NCBI GenBank assembly: GCA_035935115.1
Contig: DASYXK010000015.1
Location: forward strand, 1-64,000
DNA length: 64,000 nt
Origin: TA-20 sp035935115
GTDB lineage: Archaea > Thermoproteota > Nitrososphaeria > Nitrososphaerales > Nitrosopumilaceae
Direction of reading: 5' to 3'
Below are positions 7,594 through 15,696 of the stretch, piece after piece (within the stretch, counting starts at the first letter, position 1; every line of letters starts with the position of its first letter). Position numbers and translations under genes: made by a program. A model generated the notes under the pieces. That model saw only the letters and a program-made list of their open reading frames with translations. It made no database searches and was not told the origin of the DNA.

Positions 7594-7920
7594 TTACACG
7601 TTCTCCTTGATAATTTTTAACATTTTTTCTAGCGTTTCTGCTAGGATTAGTTTTTTCCAGCCAAAGGTAAATGCACGTAATTCTGCCTCTGTACTTGGGA
7701 GGTTATTTACAATTTCTACTGCTTCCTCTTCTGTAATTCCACATTCTTTAACAAGTTGTTGCTTGAGTTTTTTTGCAGCCTTTCCGTCAATTTTTGCAAA
7801 TTTGGACACATAATCAAATGTCCATCTTTGTATTTGATCCATAGATTCTGGATCAGATTTTTCCATAATTTCTTTAACTTCAGAAACGGAAATTGGTTGT
7901 TTCTTTTTTATCTCTTCCAT
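7594..7920 (-). CDS. rpoF: DNA-directed RNA polymerase subunit F (Rpb4)
   Basis: The 108-residue protein resembles archaeal Rpo4/RpoF: an all-helical protein with PISVSEVKEIM at the start and a C-terminal HRDC-like region ending EKMLKIIKENV. It forms the stalk of RNA polymerase with subunit E', helping promoter opening and RNA binding. It starts 2 bases after the L21e stop, the usual archaeal order, and is followed by DUF655. Confidence 0.9.
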   Translation of the reverse strand: MEEIKKKQPISVSEVKEIMEKSDPESMDQIQRWTFDYVSKFAKIDGKAAKKLKQQLVKECGITEEEAVEIVNNLPSTEAELRAFTFGWKKLILAETLEKMLKIIKENV

Positions 7921-7922
7921 GT

Positions 7923-8222
7923 TTATACACCAAACGGTTTGATATGATCTAATCTCGTTATGAGAGTTTTTGTTTTATTACCAAGCTTAACATCCATTGT
8001 TACAACTCTGCGTCCAACACTTGTTATAGTTCCAACTTTACCATGATATCTTCGATGTGGCAATGCCTTGTGTTGTGAAGGATCTATGATTACAAGAGCC
8101 TTGTCTCCTTTGACAAAAGTTCTCATAAGGAAAGATACGCCTCTTATTTTGTCCTTGGTCATAACAGAGCGTGACTTGTGCATGAATCCATGAGAACGAC
8201 CATGTGGTTTCTTTGTAGTCAT
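7923..8222 (-). CDS. rpl21e: 50S ribosomal protein L21e
   Basis: The 99-residue basic protein begins with the typical KPHGRSHGFMHKSR segment. It contains KGDKALVIIDPSQHKALPHRRYHGKVGTI-like motifs, the core of eL21. It is an archaeal/eukaryotic large-subunit protein and the first gene of the L21e-RpoF-DUF655-KsgA-HemK2 operon. An overlapping +1 frame on the same strand is a shadow. Confidence 0.97.
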   Translation of the reverse strand: MTTKKPHGRSHGFMHKSRSVMTKDKIRGVSFLMRTFVKGDKALVIIDPSQHKALPHRRYHGKVGTITSVGRRVVTMDVKLGNKTKTLITRLDHIKPFGV

Positions 8223-8311
8223 ATTCGTAAAGACTTGAGTTGCCCATAATTTAACACTTACTAGCTATTTGGGCAGATTTAGATCTTAACTACAGATAAT
8301 CAAAGGTTCGA

Positions 8312-8328
8312 TTCCTTGAAACAAGGAA
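8312..8328. terminator. Hairpin between radA and rpl21e
   Basis: TTCCTTG-AAA-CAAGGAA is a perfect 7-bp stem located 17 bases past the radA stop and upstream of the L21e gene. It may end the radA transcript or influence the L21e promoter. No long T-run follows directly on the minus strand. Confidence 0.4.
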
Positions 8329-8344
8329 AAGATTGGGTGTGTGT

Positions 8345-9343
8345 CTATTCCTCAGACTCGTCTTTCTTTTTCTTCTTTGTTTCTTCTTCTGGATCAGATA
8401 CACCGGCTTCAGTCAGAGTGAATATTACTTCTTGTTCTGGATGATGTGGACTGTCAACCATTCTTGCTATTCTCTTCTTTCCAGATTTCTTAAAGTATAC
8501 TCTGTATGTGCTTGAATGTGCAACAACGTTTCCTCCAATTGGACGTGTCGGATCACCAAAGAACGTATCTGGAGATGACATTACTTGGTTTGTTGCAATC
8601 GCTGCAATATTGTATGTTTCAGCAGTTCTAGTAAGAAGATGCATGAATTTGTTTAATCTTTGCTGCCTAATAGAAAGTGTTCCTCTTCCCAGATATTCTG
8701 ATCTGAACAATCCTACTGCAGAATCAACTACAATTAATTTAATTTTATTTTCATCTATTACTGTGCCTGCTTCTTGCATTATCAGCTCTTGGTGTGAGCT
8801 ATTGTACGCTTTGGCAACAATAATTCTATCTAATGCTTTTGCTGGATCAAGACCTTTTGCTTTTGCTATAGAAACAATTCTTTCAGGTCTGAATGTGTTT
8901 TCAGTATCAATATACAAAACTCCTCCGTCTAGACCGCCTTCTTCTTTTGATTTTTGAACATTCACACACATTGTATGACAAAACTGTGTTTTCCCAGAGC
9001 CAAATTCACCATAGACTTCTGTTACAGCTTGTGTTTCAATTCCACCATCAAATAACATATCTAATGCATTTGTATCAGTAGAAATCTTTCCAATATCCTG
9101 TCTTCTTTTGTAAATTTCTGTAGCACTAACAAATTCTTTTTGAAGTTGTCCAGATTCAATAAGAGATTCTCTTGCTTTGGTTACTAGTTTTGCTGCAGTA
9201 TCAAATTCCATTCCAGTGATCTCTGCTATATCCACTGGACCTCTCACTAGCAGATCCATTATGTTATGAATACCTGCATCATTTAGCTTCTTGGTAGTTA
9301 CTGGGCCGACCCCATCCAAACTGTCTAATCTCACTTCGTCCAT
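8345..9343 (-). CDS. radA: DNA repair and recombination protein RadA
   Basis: The 332-residue archaeal RecA/Rad51 homologue has an N-terminal helix-hairpin-helix (LDGVGPVTTKKL, about 9-20), Walker A GEFGSGKTQ and Walker B LIVVDSAVGLF. ATNQV and GG motifs of the L1/L2 loops follow, and the tail is acidic and lysine-rich. It forms filaments on single-stranded DNA and catalyses strand exchange. The length is normal and there is no intein. It is a single gene with its own promoter region carrying short repeats. Confidence 0.97.
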   Translation of the reverse strand: MDEVRLDSLDGVGPVTTKKLNDAGIHNIMDLLVRGPVDIAEITGMEFDTAAKLVTKARESLIESGQLQKEFVSATEIYKRRQDIGKISTDTNALDMLFDGGIETQAVTEVYGEFGSGKTQFCHTMCVNVQKSKEEGGLDGGVLYIDTENTFRPERIVSIAKAKGLDPAKALDRIIVAKAYNSSHQELIMQEAGTVIDENKIKLIVVDSAVGLFRSEYLGRGTLSIRQQRLNKFMHLLTRTAETYNIAAIATNQVMSSPDTFFGDPTRPIGGNVVAHSSTYRVYFKKSGKKRIARMVDSPHHPEQEVIFTLTEAGVSDPEEETKKKKKDESEE

Positions 9344-9353
9344 CTTACCGTAT

Positions 9354-9370
9354 GGTACGGTACGAGTACC
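9354..9370. promoter_or_regulatory. GGTAC direct and inverted repeats upstream of radA
   Basis: GGTAC occurs twice in tandem (9354-9363) and then GTACC follows after GA (9366-9370), forming GGTACGAGTACC. The element lies 11-27 bases before the radA start, between a possible TATA-like AT stretch near 9371-9385 and the gene. It could be an operator overlapping the transcription start, but this is inference. Confidence 0.3.
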
Positions 9371-9448
9371 ACATTAATGTTTTTGTTGGTTGAAGTTGAC
9401 AAGTTGTTAGTGGTTTTTTCACTTGTAAAAAATTGTCGGTTCATTGAG

Positions 9449-9562
9449 TTAACCAAATGGATCATCTCTATCTTTTGGTTTGTTATGATAATCTCCTAAT
9501 AGGTTTTCTTCACATGTACATGAACCTAATGTCTTTTTACAGAAACTACATCTTTCTTTCAT
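9449..9562 (-). CDS. 37-residue zinc-finger-like microprotein
   Basis: A short minus-strand frame encodes MKERCSFCKKTLGSCTCEEN followed by a polar tail. It holds CxxC plus CxC, a likely zinc or metal knot. A GAGG sequence lies about 7 bases before the ATG, a good Shine-Dalgarno. Similar tiny zinc proteins are frequent in this window. Function unknown. Confidence 0.55.
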   Translation of the reverse strand: MKERCSFCKKTLGSCTCEENLLGDYHNKPKDRDDPFG

Positions 9563-9629
9563 CTATAACCCTCTTCTATAAAATCATGTTCAGGATATTT
9601 ATGGATATTTAAAATAGGCGTGTTTTTCG

Positions 9630-9911
9630 TTAACTTTCCATAATTTTAAAAAAATCAGACATATCTTTTTCCATAACTAGTTCATCTAATTGCAATTTGA
9701 TCTCTTCTATTATGGAGTTGTAATCTTCTTTGTATACTTCTTTGAGTATGGTTTTCAAATATTCAGGATTTTCACAACAATCTCTGATTGAACAATCATA
9801 AAGAGAATTAAGTTTGGCCACTACCAAGTTATACTTGGTATTACTTTTGCTCATCAAGACAATTTCTATGCACGATATTAAAGCAACTTTATGTTGTTCT
9901 TTAAAATCCAT
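9630..9911 (-). CDS. Conserved hypothetical helical protein
   Basis: A roughly 93-residue helical protein with HKVALISCIE near the start and CSIRDCCENPEYLKTILKEVY in the middle. I recognise the pattern (DC-ENPEYL, then a YN-I-E-I segment) as a small thaumarchaeal family without known function. A TATA-like ATATTTAAAAC at about 9930-9940 is about 25 bases before the second Met (9911), so I prefer that start over the ATG at 9926 for a leaderless transcript. The clustered cysteines could bind metal. Confidence 0.65.
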   Translation of the reverse strand: MDFKEQHKVALISCIEIVLMSKSNTKYNLVVAKLNSLYDCSIRDCCENPEYLKTILKEVYKEDYNSIIEEIKLQLDELVMEKDMSDFFKIMES

Positions 9912-9967
9912 CACAGTTCTATTCATCGAATTGTTTTAAATATTTCCATAGTTGGAAACAAACAGAA

Positions 9968-9990
9968 TTTTCTAAAATTAAATTAGAAAA
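9968..9990. repeat. Inverted repeat in intergenic DNA
   Basis: TTTTCTAA and TTAGAAAA form an 8-bp stem around a 7-base AT loop in the gap between two small genes. It could be a terminator for the zinc-ribbon gene at 10085-10198 or just AT-rich structure. The remainder of 9912-10084 shows nothing else I can support. Confidence 0.3.
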
Positions 9991-10084
9991 CTATTTTACT
10001 TGATTTTTTGAAAGAGATGATTTGATTAAAATTCAATAAAACGATATTTTGATTCTGTTCCCTTACAAGTTGACTGTTTCTGTT

Positions 10085-10198
10085 CTAGGTTAATTCATTA
10101 TTACATTTTGGACAAATTGGTGCGTCCATATCAACATGATAATCTTTCCGAGGCTTTGCTTGATATCCACATTTCTTACATGATCCAGTTGTTGACAT
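10085..10198 (-). CDS. 37-residue zinc-ribbon microprotein
   Basis: A short frame encodes MSTTGSCKKCGYQAKPRKDY and then a CPKC knuckle before the stop: two CxxC pairs about 20 residues apart, a classic zinc ribbon. A TATA-like CTTATATC about 30 bases upstream fits a short-leader transcript. Possibly RNA- or protein-binding; no family is recognised. Confidence 0.6.
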   Translation of the reverse strand: MSTTGSCKKCGYQAKPRKDYHVDMDAPICPKCNNELT

Positions 10199-10605
10199 TA
10201 GAGATATGATTAGAATTGTATGTCATGATATAAGAGTATGATGTATTAAGAAATTTTTATTTATTTGGAGGATCTTTCATCAAACCCTTGGATTAGGATA
10301 ATTTTTGGTTGATTCGTTAGCCTGTAAATTCAGTTGAGGATTTCATGTTTTTTGCTTTTAATCAGCAGATACAGATCCTTTATTTTCTGATTAGTTGGGT
10401 TTGATCTTTCTAACATTTTACGATTAATACCAAATTCCTCAATGACTTTCCACATTTCCTCTACAGATATTTCTTCGTAGATCAATTGCAGTCACTGTCT
10501 TATGGTGAAAAAACCATATGTATCATTGCATGTGCTAAAAAATTACACCTTGTTGTAAAAAACTAGTTTACGCATAGAATCTATTGATTAACAGAGTTTG
10601 TTATT
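10199..10605. other. Sparse 400-base gap
   Basis: Between the zinc-ribbon gene and S30e the DNA is AT-rich. The only coding signal is a short minus-strand frame at 10330-10455. No tRNA, repeat array or strong hairpin is visible. Confidence 0.6.
10330..10455 (-). CDS. Possible short protein or gene remnant
   Basis: A minus-strand frame of 41 residues from an ATG at 10455 (51 from a TTG at 10485) encodes a charged helical peptide (MWKVIEEFGINRKMLERS and then a Lys-rich end). Residue composition looks protein-like, and a stop lies just upstream of the TTG. It may be a genuine small gene or the tail of a decayed one. There is no recognisable family. Confidence 0.3.
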   Translation of the reverse strand: MWKVIEEFGINRKMLERSNPTNQKIKDLYLLIKSKKHEILN

Positions 10606-10788
10606 CTACTTTCTCTTTCTTCGTTGTCCTGGTTTGTTTTGGCCAGGAACTCTTTTTAATTGAAATCTTTTTCTAAAATTTTCCCTATTTCGCATGCTAG
10701 AAATAATTCCATGTCTTTCTCTTGCTTGGACCTTTGGCGTTTGGCCTCTAACTTTTCCTGCTTTTGTAAGCGAACCGTGAGTTGGCAC
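10606..10788 (-). CDS. rps30e: 30S ribosomal protein S30e
   Basis: The 60-residue, very basic protein begins with PTHGSLTKAGKVRGQTPKV, the eS30 signature (HGSLTRAGKVRxQTPKV). It continues with an RNR..F..R segment and a KPGQRRKRK tail. It is an archaeal/eukaryotic small-subunit protein located near the mRNA entry/decoding region. In eukaryotes it is made fused to a ubiquitin-like protein; here it stands alone. It precedes the radical SAM gene on the minus strand by transcription order only if the 40-base gap is read through. Confidence 0.95.
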   Translation of the reverse strand: MPTHGSLTKAGKVRGQTPKVQARERHGIISSMRNRENFRKRFQLKRVPGQNKPGQRRKRK

Positions 10789-10827
10789 GAATCAACTTTT
10801 CCCTAATTCAATTTATGTATTTGGATC

Positions 10828-12552
10828 TTACCAGTATTTCGCTTTGATTTTCTCAATAACTTGCTCGTGATCTCTTCCTTTTCGTCTTGCGTATTTTTCC
10901 ATTGCGCTTAATGGTACTCCGCCCAATGTTCTTGCCAAACTGGTAAACGCCTTTCTCTTAAATGAGCTGTTATGTCCAGTCTTGTTCATGAATTTTTGAA
11001 TTCCATATTTGAAGTTGTGTTGCCAAGTCTTGTACATGACACCAAGTTGTGCTGCATCCATTTCATTTCCTATATCAAAGAACTCTGATTTTTCTAACAA
11101 TCCAATTGGAACAAATGTTAACGGGGTTGTGGTAAACATGGATTCTGGTTGTTCTTGCTCTAATTCACTAATTATTCTAATTGTCTCCCATGCATCATCA
11201 TCGGTTTCATCGTTGTCTAATCCCATAATCAGTGTAAATGCAGGAATCCAGTGATTTTCATTAAGCGTTTTTACTCCTTCTTTTACAACCCAGTGCCATT
11301 CTTCTGGTTTGTATGGCGAAAGTTTTCTATCTGCATATTTACCGATTAACCTTAGACTTCCTGTCTCAAACCCACATTGAATTCCTATTTTATTATCTGC
11401 GCTTGCCTTGATAATTTTTGAAATGTTTGGAATCAGTTTTTCATCTGCAATTGCACCTGCCAGTGTGCCATGTGTCGGGTTTGTATGTCCAATTCCAGTT
11501 GACATCACTACAGTGAAAAGCTCTTCCAGAGCATCTCTGTTAGGAGCCATGTTCTTGGTTTTTCTTGGATCTAATCCATAAACAAAAATATCATCACTAT
11601 GAAGCCATGCAGATTTTGCACCGCCTTTTTTTATGTTGATTTCTATTTCCTGTTTGACTTTCTCCGGAGGATAGTATCTCAAAGGTCTTAGTGTTACATC
11701 ACAAAACTTGCATCCTCGTCCACAGCCTCGCATTACTTCAACCATTCCGTGCATGCTTGGCTCAACTATGTTAGGAATTTCATCAATCTCAGGCTCATCC
11801 CAGTAATGGACAAATCTTCCATGATATTTGTTATCATCTTTTCCAAATTCTTTAATGTCAACTTTAAAATCGCTTTTTGCAAAAGGATTCATGTTTTCAA
11901 AATCTCCATTCATCAGATGATTGAAAAATTCTCCTGCATGTCCATCAATTTCTGGACCAATACCTCCCAACTCACCTTCTAGAACTGCATATAGTCCATA
12001 TTCTTGAATTTTTTTTGGATCATAATTATACTGCCAAGTACCAGATGCTCCAGCAATTACTTTGGCGTTGCTGCCGTTTCTTTTCTTTGCAGCATTAATT
12101 CTTAGGTGCAAGTCCCTGTTGTAAAATTCATCATATGACATTTGCTTGCGGCCATATGTGAAGGTCATAGTTACTGGTCCCATTCCCAGAGGATCCATTT
12201 CATAGGTTCCGACTACTTGGGTTTCTGGACCGATGAATTTTTCCACATGATCTGGATGTGCTACAACTACATCTTCACGTTTAAAGCCATCTCGCAAAAG
12301 TGCGGCCTCTACTTTTCTTAATCCATATGGAGCAAAATCAGCAACACCATTTTTGTGACCAATTGGGTTACATATGAAATCAAACAGAACCTTTGGAGTC
12401 ACTTGATCTTTTAGGATGTAATACCAAAGGCTATTTTTTGGTCTATGAGGATCTATAGCTGGTGCACAGCCAAAAAAAGTAGCTAGAGAGATTCCACGGT
12501 AAGGCGACATTAATGTACGATCAGCTGTCAAAACAATTTTCGGATGAGCCAA
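10828..12552 (-). CDS. Radical SAM protein with N-terminal cobalamin-binding-like region
   Basis: The 574-residue protein has the radical SAM triad C277-x3-C281-x2-C284 (GCGRGCKFCD). This is preceded by about 270 residues that look like a B12-binding-type module found in class B radical SAM enzymes. The C-terminal third contains helical segments such as NKTGHNSSFKRKAF. Archaeal members of this wide group include lipid-modifying enzymes (for example GDGT ring synthases), but I see no feature that assigns a substrate. It stands as a single gene between S30e and pyrK. The general class is confident; the reaction is unknown. Confidence 0.82.
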   Translation of the reverse strand: MAHPKIVLTADRTLMSPYRGISLATFFGCAPAIDPHRPKNSLWYYILKDQVTPKVLFDFICNPIGHKNGVADFAPYGLRKVEAALLRDGFKREDVVVAHPDHVEKFIGPETQVVGTYEMDPLGMGPVTMTFTYGRKQMSYDEFYNRDLHLRINAAKKRNGSNAKVIAGASGTWQYNYDPKKIQEYGLYAVLEGELGGIGPEIDGHAGEFFNHLMNGDFENMNPFAKSDFKVDIKEFGKDDNKYHGRFVHYWDEPEIDEIPNIVEPSMHGMVEVMRGCGRGCKFCDVTLRPLRYYPPEKVKQEIEINIKKGGAKSAWLHSDDIFVYGLDPRKTKNMAPNRDALEELFTVVMSTGIGHTNPTHGTLAGAIADEKLIPNISKIIKASADNKIGIQCGFETGSLRLIGKYADRKLSPYKPEEWHWVVKEGVKTLNENHWIPAFTLIMGLDNDETDDDAWETIRIISELEQEQPESMFTTTPLTFVPIGLLEKSEFFDIGNEMDAAQLGVMYKTWQHNFKYGIQKFMNKTGHNSSFKRKAFTSLARTLGGVPLSAMEKYARRKGRDHEQVIEKIKAKYW

Positions 12553-12611
12553 TTTTCAAATTTTGAGTGATTCTTATGGCTTTTTAACCTTTCCAGTATT
12601 TACAAGCAAGA

Positions 12612-13430
12612 CTAGTAGTCTTCAAGCATTCCTGCCTTATTTCTATGAGTGTAACCAAATTCTTTGTTTGTGAGTAGATATTTACCATCAAAGACAGTAC
12701 CGTCTCTACAGGCCAGAACTTCACCAAAACAACAACTCCCACATATACCCATGCCACATTTCATCATTCTTTCAATGCTTGCTTGAACATAGATGTTTTT
12801 TGACGATGCTAGCTGCACTACTTTGTGCATCATTTTTTCTGGTCCGCAGGTATAAACTGCATCAAATTTTGTTTCAGAAAATAAGTTTTCCATCACTTGT
12901 GTGACCAATCCAGACTTTCCATATGAACCGTCTTCTGTTACTACAATTACCTGATGTTTGTTATGTTCAAGAATTTGGTTTGCCATTTTTTCAAAAAATA
13001 CTTCATTTTTTGTTTTTGAACCAATAAGTAGTGTAACGTCATCTGTTTTTTTAAGAAATATCAGTAGACGAATCAATGGAACTAAACCCGTGCCCCCTCC
13101 CACAAGCAGAATCTTGCCTTGTTTTATGGTAAAAGAATTCCCATACGGACCTCTAACTCCAATTTGTTCTCCTGCTTTAAGTGAATAAAGTTCAGTTGAT
13201 GCTATACCGTGTTTTCTTACAGTAAATGCAGCCTTTCCTTTTTCCTGCGATATCATCACACTCATAGGAAGTTCATTTATTCCCGGAATCCAAACCATGG
13301 CAAATTGTCCAGGTAAAACATTAGAAAGAACTTCATCTGAGAAGATCAGTGTTCTTACTGTAGGAGTTTCATCTATTATTTTTTCGATCTTTACAATTGT
13401 TGGCGCATCAAAATTTCTTTGTAATTCCAA
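12612..13430 (-). CDS. pyrK: Dihydroorotate dehydrogenase electron transfer subunit PyrK
   Basis: The 272-residue protein has a ferredoxin-reductase fold: an FAD-binding barrel, the NAD-binding GGGTGLVPLI segment (about 111-120), CGPEKM (195-200), and a C-terminal [2Fe-2S] motif C225-x4-C230-x2-C233-x7-C241. It passes electrons from PyrD to NAD in pyrimidine biosynthesis. It starts at TTG 13430 inside the end of pyrD, with an AAAGGAGATGG Shine-Dalgarno immediately before, supporting translational coupling. Confidence 0.93.
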   Translation of the reverse strand: MELQRNFDAPTIVKIEKIIDETPTVRTLIFSDEVLSNVLPGQFAMVWIPGINELPMSVMISQEKGKAAFTVRKHGIASTELYSLKAGEQIGVRGPYGNSFTIKQGKILLVGGGTGLVPLIRLLIFLKKTDDVTLLIGSKTKNEVFFEKMANQILEHNKHQVIVVTEDGSYGKSGLVTQVMENLFSETKFDAVYTCGPEKMMHKVVQLASSKNIYVQASIERMMKCGMGICGSCCFGEVLACRDGTVFDGKYLLTNKEFGYTHRNKAGMLEDY

Positions 13431-14316
13431 CCATCTCCTTTATCTTTGAAAAATTTTTCTTTTCCATGTATTTTGATATGCCGCTATTAATTTCTGAAAA
13501 TACACCAACCCATTTGTCTACTAGTGCGCTACCAATCTGTACTGCACTTGCACCGGCAAGTATGAATTCAATTGCATCTTCCCAGCTTGATACTCCTCCA
13601 CACCCAATAACAGGAATATCAAACTTTGATGAAATCTCATAAACACATCTTACTGCAATTGGTTTTATTGCAGAGCCAGACAGACCACCTATTTTATGAC
13701 TAAGAACGGGTCTTGTTGTTTCTACATCTATTGCCATGGCACGAACAGTGTTTATTGCAGTAATTGCATCAACACCAGACTCGCAAGCTACTCGAACAGT
13801 TTCCAGATAGTCTGAAGAACCCAATCCTACTTTTGCTATTACCGGAACTTGCGATTGTGATTTTACAGATTTTACTATTTTATGTACAAGCTCAGGATCA
13901 TCTCCTACTTCTAGTCCCACTTTTTCCACATGAGGGCATGACAAGTTAAGCTCGTATCCAAGAATTTTGACATTTTCAAATTGTTTAATCATAAAAACAA
14001 AGTCTTCCGGAATTGAACCAACAAGGCTTACAATTATTGGAACTGTTTTGTTTAACGAAATCATTTTTGCAAAGTATGGAGCACCTGGGTTTGAAAGACC
14101 TACAGCATTAAGATAACCTGTTTTTACACCAACAACAGTAGGATTTGGATAACCCTCCCAGGGTTCTTTACTTAGTGATTTTGTAACTAGTGCACCTGCC
14201 CCGTCTTTATATAGACGGTCAAAAACCTCAAGTGAGATACCCAGAATTCCCGAGGCAAGCATTGTGGGTCGTTCAATCTTAATTGCGCCCACTTGAGTTG
14301 AGATATCAGGCTTCAC
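13408..14316 (-). CDS. pyrD: Dihydroorotate dehydrogenase catalytic subunit PyrD (class 1B)
   Basis: The 302-residue TIM-barrel flavoprotein carries ELNLSCPHVEKVG, the class 1B signature with the catalytic Cys. FMN/phosphate segments (GLSGSAIKPIAVRCV, then GCGGVSSWEDAIEFILAGASAVQIGSA-like region) follow. It oxidises dihydroorotate to orotate. The partner PyrK begins within its last 23 bases. PyrF (orotidylate decarboxylase) is encoded elsewhere in the window, at 36805-37551. Confidence 0.96.
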   Translation of the reverse strand: MKPDISTQVGAIKIERPTMLASGILGISLEVFDRLYKDGAGALVTKSLSKEPWEGYPNPTVVGVKTGYLNAVGLSNPGAPYFAKMISLNKTVPIIVSLVGSIPEDFVFMIKQFENVKILGYELNLSCPHVEKVGLEVGDDPELVHKIVKSVKSQSQVPVIAKVGLGSSDYLETVRVACESGVDAITAINTVRAMAIDVETTRPVLSHKIGGLSGSAIKPIAVRCVYEISSKFDIPVIGCGGVSSWEDAIEFILAGASAVQIGSALVDKWVGVFSEINSGISKYMEKKNFSKIKEMVGITKKF

Positions 14317-14409
14317 TTCTAATTATAAAAAATTGTTCTCTTATAACAGTTAATGTAGAGTCCGCCTAGAATGTTACCTTTTTTAGTAAGGCGTTGGAAA
14401 ACTGTGAAT

Positions 14410-15696
14410 ATGCATTTTGTTATTTTAACAGAATTAGGAATTGCAGTATTTGATGAAAATACATGTGTAAAATCCATTCCATTTTCAGACCCTGCAAAAG
14501 AATATGTTGAGATAAAAAAGGAAAATGCAGATATCACTCAATTACAAGAAGTTCTTTCAAAAATTGGTTCTGGAATTTTTGTTAATGATTCTTCATTGTT
14601 AAAGATTTTGAAAAAAAATTCAATAGATACGGAACTGATGGAAGAGTCCAAGATAGATCACATACAATCGTCAAAGCTGAGAGTTCTTGTTGATTCTGGT
14701 TTTGCAAAAGATGAGTCAGATGCAAGAACAAAGCTACGAGATTTTGCTATTCAGCTTTCTTCATCTAGAGTAACTGAAACTTCGGAAAGTCCTGATTTGC
14801 ACATAATTCAGGCAATAAACACATTAGACGAAATTGACAAGATAATAAACGCACTTAGTTCCAGACTGCGAGAATGGTATGGATTACATTTTCCAGAGCT
14901 TGATAATCTTATTGATAGCATAATAGGTTACTCAAAAATTGTTTTAGCTGGTAAAAGAGATAGTATTACTCAAAGTGTTTACACAGATGCAGGATTTCCT
15001 GAAACAAAGGTGGAAATGCTTTCTCTTTTGCAAAACAAAAGTAAGGGCGGACAGATTTCAGATGAAAACCTAGCCATCGTTCAAGTAATTGCAAAACAGA
15101 TTTTGGAACTTTTTGAATTGCGAAGTAATTTAGAAAAACATGTAGAGACTCAAATGGAAGCCATAGCTCCAAACATTGCCGGCATACTTGGAACTGCCGT
15201 CGGAGCAAGAATTCTTGCAAGAGCTGGAAGTCTTAAAAGACTATCATCAATGCCTGCAAGCACTATACAGATCCTCGGAGCTGAGAAAGCACTTTTTCGC
15301 TCTCTTAAGACTGGAGCACAGCCACCAAAACACGGGCTGCTCTTTCAGCATACTTTGGTACATGCTGCACCAAGATGGCAACGAGGTAAGATTGCAAGGG
15401 CAATTGCAGCCAAGGCAGCTATTGCTGCTCGTGTAGATGTTTATGGTGCTGGAAAGAATCAAATGTTATTTGAGAAGTTAAATGTAAGAATTACAGAGAT
15501 AGGTGAAAAATACAAAGAGCCAAGTGAGAAAGAAACTCTAAGAGCCAAACAATATGACAGTGGTTATTCTAGAGGGCAAAGGGGATTTGGTGGAGATCGT
15601 CCACAAGGTGGAAGAAGATTCGGTGGAGAGCAAGGTAAGCAAAGGGGCGATTGGAAGAAAGGAAAAAAGAGAAAGTTTGGAAAACGAAGAAGATAA
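14410..15696 (+). CDS. nop5: Nop5/Nop56-58 core protein of C/D box sRNPs
   Basis: The 428-residue protein begins MHFVILTELGIAVFD. It has an N-terminal domain that binds fibrillarin, a coiled coil, and a Nop domain with GARILARAGSLKRLSSMPASTIQILGAEKA and HGLLFQHTL. It scaffolds L7Ae and fibrillarin on C/D box guide RNAs for 2'-O-methylation. The C-terminal tail (about the last 45 residues) is rich in Arg/Gly, with GFGG, GGRRFGG and a Lys/Arg end. An in-frame start 13 codons upstream (14371) is rejected: a TATA-like stretch near 14378-14385 fits a leaderless ATG at 14410. Fibrillarin overlaps its last 20 bases. Confidence 0.93.
   Translation: MHFVILTELGIAVFDENTCVKSIPFSDPAKEYVEIKKENADITQLQEVLSKIGSGIFVNDSSLLKILKKNSIDTELMEESKIDHIQSSKLRVLVDSGFAKDESDARTKLRDFAIQLSSSRVTETSESPDLHIIQAINTLDEIDKIINALSSRLREWYGLHFPELDNLIDSIIGYSKIVLAGKRDSITQSVYTDAGFPETKVEMLSLLQNKSKGGQISDENLAIVQVIAKQILELFELRSNLEKHVETQMEAIAPNIAGILGTAVGARILARAGSLKRLSSMPASTIQILGAEKALFRSLKTGAQPPKHGLLFQHTLVHAAPRWQRGKIARAIAAKAAIAARVDVYGAGKNQMLFEKLNVRITEIGEKYKEPSEKETLRAKQYDSGYSRGQRGFGGDRPQGGRRFGGEQGKQRGDWKKGKKRKFGKRRR

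Noticed and set aside
8305..8320. T-arm-like sequence GGTTCGATTCC
   Set aside because: No matching anticodon or acceptor arm is found nearby. It is most likely chance in the radA/L21e gap.
15554..15676. Longer fibrillarin start at ATG 15554
   Set aside because: It would add 41 residues encoded inside the Nop5 Arg/Gly tail with no resemblance to the family. TTG 15677 gives the standard N-terminus.
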